Shown here one piece after another: positions 22,570 through 35,519 of a DNA stretch of 64,000 nt. The stretch comes from Tyto alba. Taxonomy: Eukaryota; Chordata; Aves; Strigiformes; Tytonidae. Each line of letters opens with the position of its first letter. The first letter of the stretch is position 1. Position numbers and translations under genes: made by a program. The stretch is taken from positions 6,747,546 through 6,811,545 of the forward strand of contig NW_024881300.1 of the NCBI RefSeq assembly GCF_018691265.1, written 5' to 3'. The notes beneath the pieces were generated by a model. It was not told where the DNA came from and did no database searches. It worked only from the letters and a program-made list of their open reading frames with translations.

Positions 22570-25500
22570 GAATGTAGTCTTTTTAGTTTTCAGATAACAC
22601 GACAAATAATTGGACATGTTGTCTCCAACGCCCATTGTTCAAGCCAGCAGATGGTGCTATGCAGCATCTTATGACCACTTATCAACTAGAGCAATTTTTG
22701 AACCAGAAAACTACTTAACGTTTCTAGTGCAATTCCTGAGCTGAAACAAATGTTTGTGGAATTAAGTAGTGATTTCCTTTAAGTCTGGGGGACTATTTTA
22801 CTGGCTATGTTTTCAGTCTTCAGATGTTAACATATGCCATATATTGTTTTGTTTTTTCCCTGATGGAATCAGGGGTACCCAACCACACTTAAACCAACTG
22901 TAACTGTTCATGTCACTTAGTAAAGGTTTGAATTTTCTGACAGAATAACTAATAAAACTTTCATATTAAGAGCTAAAATGGTTTAGAAGAGAAAGAAATT
23001 CTGGGAACTGTAAGTAAAAACAGCAGCTAAGCCTTTATTTATGGAATACAGATGAGGGAAAGTTTGTTTTTTTTCTTTCAACAATCCTAGCTGTGTGAAT
23101 AGTACAAAACGGTCAAAATATTCAATTATATACTGCATACTAAATGAGAGCCTAAGAAGTACACAGTGAGGTAATGCACTCTGGATGTATCTTTTAGATT
23201 AAAAACTATGTGTAACAAATGAAATTATCTTGTATTTAGTTTTAAATTGCAGTGTAGCTGTATGTTGCTCTGAGAGTCAGTTTTTTAACAAAAGGGTTAA
23301 GTGAAAATTGTGATGCAAGAATCAAATATGGAGCACTTGAATTGTAAATAAGATTGTTCCAAGGTTTCAATTTGTTGTATTAGTCAGTGACAAGTACAAC
23401 AATTTTAATGCATGCCATAAGATTAGTCTACCCAAAGTAAACAAGCAGCAGTCTGTGTGCATCTCCAGCAATTGGTTAGAGTTATATGTATGCAGCTTTG
23501 TTTCTGATAATGGATTCAAGTTCAACATAAATAAAAACAGTGTACATTAATGGAGGATAAATATCTAATTGCCATAGTCTGCATCTAGAATTGAATGGAT
23601 GTAAACATGCGAACCCTAGAAAACAATTCCTCAGAACAAAAAGTAGCTAGTTGAATAATTATTAGTAAATTATCTGTACTTCTTTTGTTTCTTAAGCCTT
23701 TCCTATTTGAAGATGGAAACTAATTTTTAAGACACTTTTTTGAAATCACAGTGTTTGAGCCTTTTAAATATTAGATGGAATTGTATTATGTAGGCTAAAT
23801 AAAATACGTTTTGTGACATTGTAGTAAAATACATCCTTTGTAGATTGTAAGATCAATAGAGAGCAGATCTACACTATTAGAAGTTTTGATATAATTTAAA
23901 ATAGTCTTTGCATGCAGAATTAAATTTTGCTTCAGAAATTATATTGCTTATTATCTTAAACACTTTAAAGAATGAAGTAATATTTTTGTATCAATGTGCA
24001 TGAACAAGGTACAAGTAGTATTTTTTTGGTTATAAGCAGTGTTTAAAAATCTACTTGCTTAGTTTGAAAAAGAATGCAGAGTATTTGCTTTCAAAGTGTA
24101 TGATATAGGTACAGGCAGAATTATGTTTCTGCAGAGCATCCTGATTATTGAAACTTATATCTAACAGAATTGAAATTTATTACTATTTGGATGAGCTGTT
24201 TGTAGGTGAATGTATTGGTTTAGAAAACTATTAGGAAAATGTGACTTTGATTTGAATAACATGGATTGTTTTCCCAAGAACCAGGGTTTTTTTAGATAAC
24301 TGAACAATACATTTCAGTAGCTGTATTCACCTTTACTTATTTTTTTAAAAAAAGCTGTTTGACAGAAAATTTTTTCACTAATTTTTTTTTAAATGTTATG
24401 TTATAGTGAAACACATTTGGCTTTCAATAAATATACCGAAATACATTTCTACCCTCTAAAAATGTAGGAGTCTTAGTTTTACATTGAAACATGTAAGACT
24501 TTAAACAAAATGTCTTGTATATTGAAAGGAGTAAATATGATAAGAAGAACGTATTATTGATGTTACCAAAGATGAGTATGGATTTGAAAAGGCAGTTAAT
24601 CAGTGACAGTGTTCAGAATTAGTATCTTCATGTCAGTGCTTTAATTGTCTCTTATGAAAGAAAAACTTTTAAAGAAAAACTATAATTTAAGCAGACATTG
24701 CAGAATTTGAAGCCTCTTTTTGAAATTACTCTAAAATTGTGATATTCATCACATGTTATAATAGTTTAAAAACTTCTGAAAGAAGAAAATGCTGACAACT
24801 ATTCGTGGTTAAGTTACTTTTGTCAGATGAGTTGTGTTTTCTGTATAATTAAGTACTTGATTTTAAGAAACAGTAGGATTGCATGATTGCTATGAGATTA
24901 ATGGATGAAAAATTGTAGTTGGGGGCTAAGAATCAGTATCACATCTTCAACATTGTAATAATGCAGATAAAAATGTATTTCCAATATACTAATATAAGCC
25001 TGCTTTCACTGGACTGGAAAAATATACTTGCTGTCCACATAAAATTAAAATTGTCCATAGGGAGTGTGAACTCTTGTAAAGATTTAATTGCATTTATAAA
25101 TGAGAGTTATATTTCTAATACTTCTTTTAGGGGAAAGTAAACTATTTTGCATAAGGCAAACTTTTTAGTATAATCTTTAAAGCATTAATATTTCAGCAAT
25201 ATGTATAATTAACTTGTAAGTGTAAATTACTGTTCTTTGTGATAAACTGTGGTCTAATTTCTTTATGTATTACCTATTTAATATCCTGAAAATTAGTATT
25301 GAAATGACAAACTTGCTTGTCCTTGAACTCATTGCATTACTACATTTCATCTCACTTCATCATTTAATTTGTATGGTTTCCAAATCGTAGTGATTATCAT
25401 CTATTAGTACCCCTGGTGACAGAGGGCAGGACACTGTTGTATCAGAGTTAATAAAGCAGAAACACAAGCCTAATTACTATGGGAGGTAAGCCATGCTGGC

Positions 25501-28470
25501 AAGATTTACCTTTCACATAAGGCCTATATGTGTTTAATACTTAGAAATAAAGATGGATAGATAGACATCTATATATGTGTGCTTCTTAGGTTGAAATAAT
25601 TCATTTTTGTTTTACTATTTTTGATATATTATCCTTTTTTGTAGGCTTCTCTGCATATATTACTGTAATAGTTTTCGGATAATTTCTGTTAAATTTTGAA
25701 AATGTAGCTATACATGGAAGCTCTCATCAGAGTTAAATGATTATGCAAATATAGTGTAGATGCTCTCAGGCATTGCTTCTACCTCTGCAAATTTATATTA
25801 AAAAGTATGCATACTGTATATATTAGCTTAAGATTTCTTCAAAACTGTTCTGTGCATAACAAACTGAAAATACTTGTCATAAGAGTATTAAATGTTATGT
25901 GTACAGAATAGTAAACATGATTTCGTATGGATTTTTGATGGGGGTCTGTATATGTGTATATTTATGTGCAAGTATGTGCATGCACATATATGTAGAGAAA
26001 TCCGTGCTGCAAACACTTTTCTTATTTTGCTGCCACTGTCTTATTACTCATCACTCAAGTATACAGTGTTGGCCCACAGTTCTTATAAATCATAATGATT
26101 TCAAAGATTAAATGGTTTAATCAGATACTTCAGATCGCTACAGCTAATACACACATTTTTAAGGAGAAATAAATTTTGCGTCTGCAAATGTAAGTGTATT
26201 TAATTTGCTGGATATTATGTGAGTCTGGAAACTTTTAAGTCTGTCCAAGTGGTATTTATGAAGATTTGTTCTGAAGTGATGCAGTCTTTATTCAATAAAA
26301 AGAAATACACACAAGTTCTTATGCTACAAAATTGAAAAATGTTACGGTAGTTTATACAAGACTTTTGTATAAAAAGTTTTATTGATTGACTGTAGTCAAT
26401 TTTAATTTAAGCTTTATGATTCAATCTGTGTCTATTTTTAATTTAAGTAGATTACATTCCGTAAAGATCCTTTTACTGTATTGACTTGGATGTACTATAT
26501 TATTAGGTGCTATGAGTTCAGCTTCTACAAATCTGTTAATACATAAAACCATAAGAAGCCTCTTATGTTCAAACCAGGTTAGAGTGAAGACATCAGATTA
26601 ATATTTGATCATGTAGAAGTGCCCTTAATCAGATTTACTTATTTCTCAGAGTGTTTCTGCAATTATCATAATTGTTGTGCTAAATATGTTTGTCTTTATA
26701 TCTGGCTTTGGGCATAATCTTCTCTCTTGAAACCTTCTCAACTGTGGGACTCGGATTCCTGCACAAAACCCAATTAATATTAAGATGACAGTCCCTGATG
26801 AGTTCCCAGGGAGCCAGCAGCCGAGCAGACTCTGTAGCGTTCTTAAGTACAGACTACTTGAATGATCAAGAGCATCTGAGGGAGACATACAATTCAATAA
26901 TCCCTTTCTCAGGAAAGTCAAGAGTCCTGTGAGATAAGAGTGAAATCAAAGGAACACATCAGAAAGAAAATGACTAGTATAGTCTTGTAGTGTCTCTATT
27001 AAAATGCAAAAGTTATGGATTTTTTTTAGGGGTGATGGGAACCTTTTCTGTTTTATTGATTTCTTTTTATAGTTTGATGATTTCTCTAAGATTATCTTAA
27101 AAGCTTAAAGAAAAAAGAGACCTCATCAAAAGGTATTTTGTGTGATAGGAGCATATATACTTATATTAACTATTACAGCACATTTCAGTGGCTCTTGTTT
27201 TTGAGACTTATACACTTTATGTATATGATATATTTTTTGCAGTTTTTATTCTTATGGTGATCCAGAAATGATAAATTAGCCATATGTGACTTACTCTGTG
27301 AGAACTGTTTCTTGAATATACAGAGTTGCAGAAAAGCAGTACTGTTTACTGGGGTTTTTTATGCATCAACATGGTAACACCTGGTCTTTTCTGATATCCT
27401 CTTCTGTGGTCTCATATCAACAACTAAATTTACTATCTGATGGCAGCATGCAAACCTATTGATTTGTAATCAGAAATGGGTTTCCTGTCACTTTAAAAGG
27501 GAAGCACTAAGGGGCAGTAAAAACAAGCCTGTCTGTTCTAGATGGAGCTCTGGTTCAGGCTCCATGCTGTACATTTTCTTTTAAAGAGTTCACATTTTTT
27601 TAAAAGAGAAGATTCTACAGTTAGACTAAAAAGACCTATTACTTCTTATTTTATTATATTGTGCAGGGTTTGTGTGTTTAAATTGTTTTGCAAGTCCTTC
27701 TTAACAAATATCCATAATTAAGATTTTTTTTTTTTTTTTAATGACTATATGGCTGAAGCTGATTTTTCTAGAGGTAAAAAAAAAACACAAAACCAAACAA
27801 AACATCTCAATGCTGGTAAGTGTTCTTTCACTATAGATTTACATCATTAACAAAGTTTCATTATCTGAAACTTGTTTGACAGTAAGATAGTAAACGTTAC
27901 TAAGTGCTCAAAAATGCTCTTTGTTCAGAAATGTTCTTCTGTATCTTTGTTAGTGTTCCTGCATTGTCCCTTAGATTTGTGTTATGTATTTCACTGAATA
28001 GATTTATTCCAACAGTTACATAAAGATTTGTTTCAAAACCAGTAAGACTGTAATGGAATGCAGCACAGGCGCTTTCTAAATGGAGATTTTGAAGGCTTAC
28101 TCATCCTCTGTTTTAGTTCAGTTTATTGTATATTATGGTAAACTTTTCAGCTGAGGACCTTATCCTAAGAAAGTCTAATATTACATTAGAAGTATGTCCT
28201 GCCAACATAAGCATTTATGTTCGTTTTCCCATGCCAAACTAGACTAAATTATGAAGGATGTGGAATAAAATGTGCCTTCTAGTTTTCTTCTACCTAATTA
28301 ATATTCAAAAGAATCAAAGAGGAAAAAATGAATACCTAAATCATACATATGTATACGCCTTTTGAGCTTTATAATAAAGGCAAAATAACCCCTTACTTGG
28401 TTAAAATCCAACTTAAGAGTCAACATACAAAGGTGACTGCTGTATAATATTAGACATATCTGTATTATGT
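22570..28470. other. AT-rich non-coding stretch, nothing firmly recognised
   Basis: Long AT-rich interval with a short GATA/TATG microsatellite-like piece near 25553-25582 and a T run at 27725-27740. A GTAAGC donor-like site at 25488 has a weak acceptor and a short open frame. The block 26640-26930 is slightly more GC-rich and unlike its surroundings, but I could not match it to any repeat. Confidence 0.5.
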
Positions 28471-28479
28471 GGGCATGTT

Positions 28480-28640
28480 ACTGCTCCACCAGAATCTCTC
28501 AATAGTAATTATTATGCCAAGCGCCCTGTTGGCACAATTACACTAAAGCTCTAATTAGTAGCAGTAAGATTAGAACCCCTACATGTTAAATATGTAGAAG
28601 CAACGCTGAGTGAAGGATTTAAAACAGTTTCAAAACATTG
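28480..28640. promoter_or_regulatory. possible conserved regulatory element
   Basis: This block differs from its surroundings in having no low complexity and a dense set of binding-site-like words. TGCCAA and TTGGCA face each other at 28515-28520 and 28529-28534 with an 8-base spacer, which recalls nuclear factor I half-sites in inverted orientation. TAATTA/CTAATTAG-type homeodomain motifs lie at 28505-28512, 28537-28541 and 28551-28559. Such clusters are typical of conserved non-coding elements near developmental genes. Only cross-species alignment can show conservation. Confidence 0.25.
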
Positions 28641-31555
28641 TATTGTCTTTATTACAGTCTTTATATTTCAGTAAAGAAGGGTTTTCTATAAAATGCACTT
28701 AAAATAATCTGGTCCTGTCACTAAAAATAGGAAAGATAAGGTAATTGCAATCAAACCTCAGTACTCTGTTTCTATCTAGGTGCTTTATATCTAAAGTGAC
28801 AAATCCAGTGAACTCTAGTGGAAGTTGTATCGCTTGAAGTTTTTCCTCTGATGAACTGATGTTTTTTGGATTGATAAAAGCTTTTCCTGATGCCTTCGGT
28901 TAGTTCCTAGTGACCACTGAGTGTTCTGAGCTGTAACTTTCTGTCATGTGCCAAGTCTTATGTCAGAACTTTATCAGTAGGTAAACATAATCCTTGTTAA
29001 TTCATGGCTTTCTCAGTTTCATTCTTCACCATTCTTCATGTTTCCATTACTTTACACAAAGTTCATTGTCCAGCTGTAGCTTTATGGACAGTGCACAAAC
29101 ACTGGGCAGTGCCAGTATGAATCTGTTCCCTTAGCAGGGAAGAAACAGTCAGAAGCCACCACAAACAATGTCAAAGGAATGATTTCACTATTTGAAAAGT
29201 TGTGGTCTTACCACTTGTGCAATAGAGAGGACGTTTTGGCAGTTCTGAAATGACTGATGATGCATCTTTGTCAAGATTCAATATCTACTAAAAAAAAGTT
29301 TAAAATATCCATTTCTGTATAACATTTGTATATAAAATCTTTTTTTCCCCTGATGTTGAATCTTGGATATGGTATATTCAAGTAATGCATCAACTGTTCA
29401 CTCTTAGAATAAGAGAAGATTTACATGCCTAAGATGTTTTTCCTTTGCTTCTGGTTCTTGGTATATGTTGTGTTTGAGGGGAAGAAGCTGGTATTTTCTG
29501 GATTCTTTGTTTTGGGAGCAACTCTTTTAGCTGTACCGAATTGTAATAATGATTCTTCTCTTCAATTTAATTATTCTTATTTATAGCATATTCCAATTTC
29601 TCACTGAGAAAATGATTGTATGATTGCTTTGTCTTAATGTTTATTGATTGTATCTTGCCACTACCATTTAATGAAGAAAGCTGGATACAGAGCTAACTGA
29701 ACCTGGTAAATATATTCCCACTGATTCCAGTAAGATTTGAATTATGTCTACAGTGGAAACAGACTTTATGGAGCTTTCTCAGGCTTTTCCTGAGAGGAGG
29801 AGGACACCTTTTGTGGTTCTCATCTAGGTTACTTTAGAGGCAGAGTTATAAGCAAAACAGGAAGGTGGGGACCCAGGAATTAATTTTATGAGGGATTTTG
29901 CACTTCAGTCCTTCATGTTTTAGGACGCTCTTTATTACTATTGCACATCTCACTAACTTGGTCTGACAAAAAAAAGCTTAAAGACAAGATTGGGAGGGAA
30001 GGGGTTGCTTACAGTTAAAGGTTTCTCCTACTGATTTTTTTCCACAGCAGAAGACAGTCTTACATGACAGTACTATTGTGTTTTGTCAGCCTAGGAAGAG
30101 ACATTAAGGTATTTTTCAGTATAGCTTCAGGCTGGTTGAGTGGCTTGTGCTGCTGTAGAAAGAAGCACAATCTACATTACATTGCGCTAACTCTACTTAG
30201 CCTCATATAATCAATCTAGTTAAATACCTTTCTTTGTAAATGCCTAGATGTTGAGGGCACAGGTGAAAATCATCAGTGCTCCAAAGGTATTGGGTTTTTA
30301 TATGCATTATTCAGACTTAATTTATATACAGTCATTGCTATCTATAATATGTGTCAGCCTCAAGAGCCTGCTGTCTTGGTTTCAATATTAACACTTTTTT
30401 TTTTAATTTTAGTCTCAACTTCAGGGAAGAAAGTTTGTAATGAAAAATGAAAGTTATTTATGAATAATAAAATAACTGTCATGAAATAAGGTTTATGATT
30501 TTAAAGAATTTAAAAATTGTTCAAGTTCATGTTTCTCTCATTGTTAGTACTATTAAATGCATATTAGCATGGTCATCTTTGTTTAATGGAAACAAATAAC
30601 AGTTAATCTTATTGGGAGGTTAAGTGGGTTTACTCTGTAAAGGGCAAATCCCAGATGAACGTTTTCTTTTTTTAAAGAATAGCTTTAGTCACTGACAGAT
30701 GGTCTCTGTCTGAGTCTCCCTGTAGACAGATACAGTTTCTTTTTACACGTTTATGAAAGTTGTAGATACAGATATTCAGTAATATGCTGTTGTGTAGGAC
30801 AAAGAGCAAGCCTGGTGAATTGATAGGATTAGATTTCAGAACAGTGACATATGGCTAGTTTACCAAAGTGGACAAAATTTGAAAAGGAAAAAAGAAAAGT
30901 ATCTACAGTTACAGCTACTAACGTAATGGAAGAATTTATATTTGGCCAGTTGCCTCTTACAAAAGGCAGTAGGGTAGCTCTTATTTAACCCTACTTAGAG
31001 TTAGGTCTATCATTATTACATCCTGATTGTGTGCATCTCTGGATTTCAGATAACTCTACAAAAAAGTTGCCATGTGGTTTTAAGTGCACAAAGCCAGTAC
31101 ATCCCTAATTTAGAATATTGATAATTTGGTCCCTGACCCTAACCAATCAGATATCAATATCACATCTGTATTCCAGATTTGTTTTGTAAATACGACAGCC
31201 TCAATAATGTTGCGTAATAGGCCTGCATTTTGCTTAACCTCTATGCTACATGTAAAGTTATAACATCATTATAACTTTAGTCAAATAACTATACAACATA
31301 TTTAGTGGTAATTTGTCACACTAAAATTATTCATAGGTGTCTTGAGTAAGTCCGGTTATATTTATGTGTTATGCCATACCATGTTTTTTGGCAACAGAGT
31401 TTGCTAGATATCATAGATTTACTGTGTCTGCTTTTTTTTATGACTGACATAGCAATAACCAGATTGCAAGGATATTTATGTTGTTTGTGGCTTAGCAAGA
31501 TAATTAAAGGATATAAATTAATCAAGTGCAATTAATTAGAAACTTTATGTTCACA
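28641..31555. other. AT-rich non-coding stretch, nothing recognised
   Basis: No repeat family, RNA gene or coding frame. A strong acceptor at 30411 (long T tract, TTTTAG) is followed only by a weak GTAATG. Confidence 0.5.
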
Positions 31556-31559
31556 GCAG

Positions 31560-31910
31560 TCCTTCTTTGCATGTATAATTTATATGTATTGATTTCCTGG
31601 CTTTCATTAGCCTATGAGATAACAGCAAAAATGCATTAGAGAAGAAAATGTACAATTAGCGTGAGAGTGAACCCTGGCATAATTGATAGATCAGCACATG
31701 TTTGGGGCAAATATAAAGCTTTGTTAACTGTCATAAGCAGTTAGAATTGATAAGTGGTATTTCACTACATATCTCTCAGCTGATTAATGGTGTTTTTAAA
31801 GAGTCCTCTTAATGGGAAGCTGATAGGTTGGTTGAATTTACATTTTAATCAGAGTATTTATGATGGAGGCAGCCATAAGAAATTCATTGGCACAGTGGTA
31901 AGGAGCTTCC
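31560..31910. promoter_or_regulatory. possible conserved regulatory element
   Basis: The block 31590-31900 is free of homopolymers and rich in motifs such as CATTAGC, CAATTAGC, TAATTGAT, GCTGATTAATGG and CTTTGTT. These resemble homeodomain and SOX-type sites. The texture is that of deeply conserved non-coding DNA rather than of neutral AT-rich intron. This is an impression from reading, with no alignment behind it. Confidence 0.22.
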
Positions 31911-33347
31911 CCTGAGGGATTTGGGGAAGAGAAAGCATTTTAATATGGCTACTCACCTTCCCCTTCTTTGTGTGACCTGGTCAGTACATAGGAAAGGCAG
32001 GCTTATTTGCTATCAGCTGTTAACTTACTGTCATTAAGGACAACTTCAGTTTCTGATGTGCTAAGTAGTAAGGTAAAATGAGAATGACAATCTACAGAAT
32101 ACTTGCAGACTTATTCAAGAAAGAGTAGCTCTGTTATCAACAGGAATAATCTGTAACAATCTTGTGCATCTTCACTGCATAAGCTGATGTGTTTTAGTTG
32201 TAGTTTCGTTTAAATGACACATTTGTTTTATACGTGTAGGCCCTTCTACTGCAGTAGAACTCTTGAAACTAGTCTCTGTCTTTTGGACAAGGATTTAGAG
32301 TAGTATGTTGGAATAGCCTCAGACAATTTACAAATAGGGCTTATGAATCATTGTTCAGGTGCCCTTTGTTAGAATAATTATATATGTTGCTTAAAAAAAA
32401 AAGTACGTTTGTTACTTGCAGATATTTCATTGCATGAAACTAGAAGTTTTCATAGAAAAATGTTTTCAAGACATACTTTCTGGGTTTGATTGCTTTCTGA
32501 TTTAGATATATGCGCACTCTGCTTTAATAAAAATATCTATCTAATGGACATATTCTCATTATACAGAGATTCTGTCTAGCAAATAAACAGTTCTCATGCA
32601 TCACTTTCTGTCTTGGTGAATTCTTTGTGATATTCTTTTATATACATGTTCCACAAAATGAGTAATAGCTGGCTTTATTTTGTATGTAGTAGGTTAAATA
32701 AAGTTTTGTGGTTTAGGTACTTGGTTGTTTTCATTTAACACTGCTAAATCAGAGTAACTGATCAATAAAACTAACTCACAGAATATTAAATATTTGGTAT
32801 AAAAAAGGCAGTGACATCTAACAACGAGAAATTAAGCACCCCCTGCTAAAAACGATAGCTTATTTGTATGTCATGTTAGCCACATCAGATGAGAATCTTA
32901 GGCCATATATAGACACATTAAGTTTGCATTATAAATGTCTAAATTATTCAGAGTTCATTAGTTTCCTTTTTTTCACAATTCAAAATAAACGAAAGCTGGA
33001 TGGGTTTTGCTATTCAGTAGCAGTATCTATGCTGCATCACCAAATGACAGTTACATAGACAGCATGGGATTGGCTTATTCCTTTAGAAAGGAGGAGACAA
33101 AGTGATTATTATATCACTTATTATTTTAAAGCAAAAATTCGGGTTTCCTACATTCATAATTTAGATAGGTTGCCACCTCAATGCAAAGTTGTCTTTTTTA
33201 TTCTGTCCTTATTGGCTCAATTTACATTGTGCCTGTTGCTTTACACAGTGTCTTAGATGGACATTGAGAAGGTGAGAACTATTGTTTCATCTCTGGTGGC
33301 CACCAGAGAAGAGTGTCAAGCACTGTCTACGAAGTACTTCCCTTTTT

Positions 33348-33372
33348 TATATTTCTAGTAACTAGAAATATA
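33348..33372. repeat. perfect palindrome, 11-bp arms
   Basis: TATATTTCTAG at 33348-33358 is followed after TAA by CTAGAAATATA at 33362-33372, an exact reverse complement. The 3-base loop makes a tight cruciform or RNA hairpin. It lies in otherwise plain AT-rich sequence and has no flanking direct repeats that would mark an insertion. Confidence 0.85.
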
Positions 33373-34971
33373 AAGCTGGAACAAGACTACTTTAATATGA
33401 TTGGAGATGAATCATATTTCTAAATTCAAGTGACTTGATTGTAAACCTGCAGGATTCTTTGTCCACAATCAGGAAAATCAGTGCATTTGAGATACAGATC
33501 TAAACAGTACCTATGACCTATGCTTGCTCTCATTTGAACTAGAGATCTACTGTACTGGAACAAATCTCTTTCCCTTGCCTCTTTGCTATTTTCTCTGATA
33601 CATTCCATGCCCTTGTACCTATTAGTGTCTGGTAGCAGTCTGAAATGGCAGGCACTTGCTCAGATTTTTGTATACTAGACTTTTTCTTGCATGCTTAACA
33701 CTTGCCAGCTGTTGAGGGTCTAGGCAGCTCCTCTGCCATCCCTTGGTGGATGCAGGCCTCTGCAATGGCTGCCTGAGCCCACCCATAGTGGCCCTGAGAG
33801 ATACTCTCTGGAAGACCACATGCTGGAGGCTCTAGTTTCCCTTCTTTCCACTTAAGAAGCGTTCTGCATATGAAATTTGTGGACCAGCATTATGTATACC
33901 TTACAATGTATAATTGCATGCTTCATACTGAGAACTCACTTCCAAATGAACCAGATTTATATGTAAAAGTTACTATGGTAGTTAAACTTGAAGTTAAAAA
34001 AATATTGAAATCTGTCTCTGTAATTCTAACAGGAGTGAAATAAAAAAAAATACCTTAATTTATGTTATCTTATGGTGAATAATAAATGCTTCCTTGATTC
34101 TCAGTTTACTTTGGAAGTCAGATGTAAAAGAGATAGTTATTGCATAGCAGGTATATTGAATACATAATGATGTAATTTTGTTTGTTACGGTATACTTCAA
34201 GTTATTTTAAAAATGAAAATGAAATCTACTTGGAAAAAATATTCTAAGATTTTTGTGCCAAACTACGATGACATCTTCTTTTGAAAATGTTTGACTGGAT
34301 AGTTTTCCAGCTAGATATGTATCTGTTTTATTTAAAATATTAGGTAAGTAGACAACGTGAGAAATACAGTTATCTGCCTGCAAATGCTACGCTGTCAATG
34401 TATTGAATAAACCAAGATGGGGATTGTAGCTTTATCTGAGAAAAATACAGAAAATATCTATAATGCCTACGAAGCTGTTGCACATGTACTTTAACATTTT
34501 TAACTGAAAGATCAGGCACTTTCATTTTATACTGGTTCTGATTCTCTCCCATTTAATGCCAAGAACTCTCTGGGAGTGAACACGTGACCATATTCCACTA
34601 GAAAAGATGGAGTGGCTGTGGTTTGATAAGGATGTTGTAAGTAAATTGTTGATGTGAATGTATTAAATTAGTTTATATGCACTGGGAGAAGTGCTACTTG
34701 AGCCAAGGTATTACTGCCTACTAACCACTATAAATTCTCCGGTCAGTGGGAGCATGCCCAGGATTTTACATGAGATTCTTTTTCATTGAAGGATCCCAAT
34801 TGCTGGCTGATTGAAGTCCAGCTTTGTTCAGAGCCTTATACTGTAGAAACTGTTTGAGAACGCTGCACTAGGCAGTTTGTTGGGTGTTGGGTATGGGATA
34901 CTGCAAGCAATACCTAAAGAAATACCTACCTGAATGTGATATTACAGATATTGATGTTTTTCTTTGCACAG

Positions 34972-35003
34972 ACTGAAATTAGCTAAAATCTGTCTCCTGT
35001 GCA
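34972..35003 (+). other. weak candidate exon (32 nt)
   Basis: A good acceptor (gtttttctttgcacag) opens a frame LKLAKICLLC in the phase that the candidate exon at 22515 would deliver. The donor, GCA/GTAAAT, is weak. If spliced there it leaves phase 1, the phase needed by the candidate at 40861. If not spliced, the frame stops two codons later (TAG at 35008-35010), with an AATAAA at about 35105, which would make it a terminal exon. The evidence is thin in either reading. Confidence 0.15.
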
Positions 35004-35473
35004 GTAAATAGCAGCCTAATACTCATTTCTGAGAGGCAGAACATTGTTCTAAAAGTTTTACTGGAATTACAGTGTAGAATATGCTTCTGCTATGCCTTCT
35101 GCAAATAAACATATTTTGCCCAGAATTAACCATCCAGTTTAATAGCTTACAGAGATGCTGGCTTCCTCACAATTTGTATCTAAGATCTGTGTTCTCTCTA
35201 TAACAAAAGATAATGGAAACTTGTTTCTGATCAAAACTGCTTCCTGCGCCTTTTATTTTTATGATAACTGGTTTGAATATCAGAGGTTAATAGGAGTAAT
35301 GAGTATAGAACAGCTCCATTGCTCAGGAAAACAGGCCATTTATTCTGAAAGATGGATGCTGTTATAAATACCAAATGTTTTTGTAATACAGAATTTGGTA
35401 AGTGACAAAGCAGCCAATCTAATTGGCCTGACTGATAGATTGATCCAGACTTCCTGGGGTTTCCAGAGAGAAT

Positions 35474-35518
35474 GAAAAACAAACAAACAAACAAAAAAAA
35501 CCTAACCAAAACCAAACA
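35474..35518. repeat. (CAAA)n low complexity
   Basis: Four to five CAAA units followed by an A8 run and irregular AACC/AAACC units. Simple-sequence expansion. Confidence 0.85.
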
Positions 35519-35519
35519 T

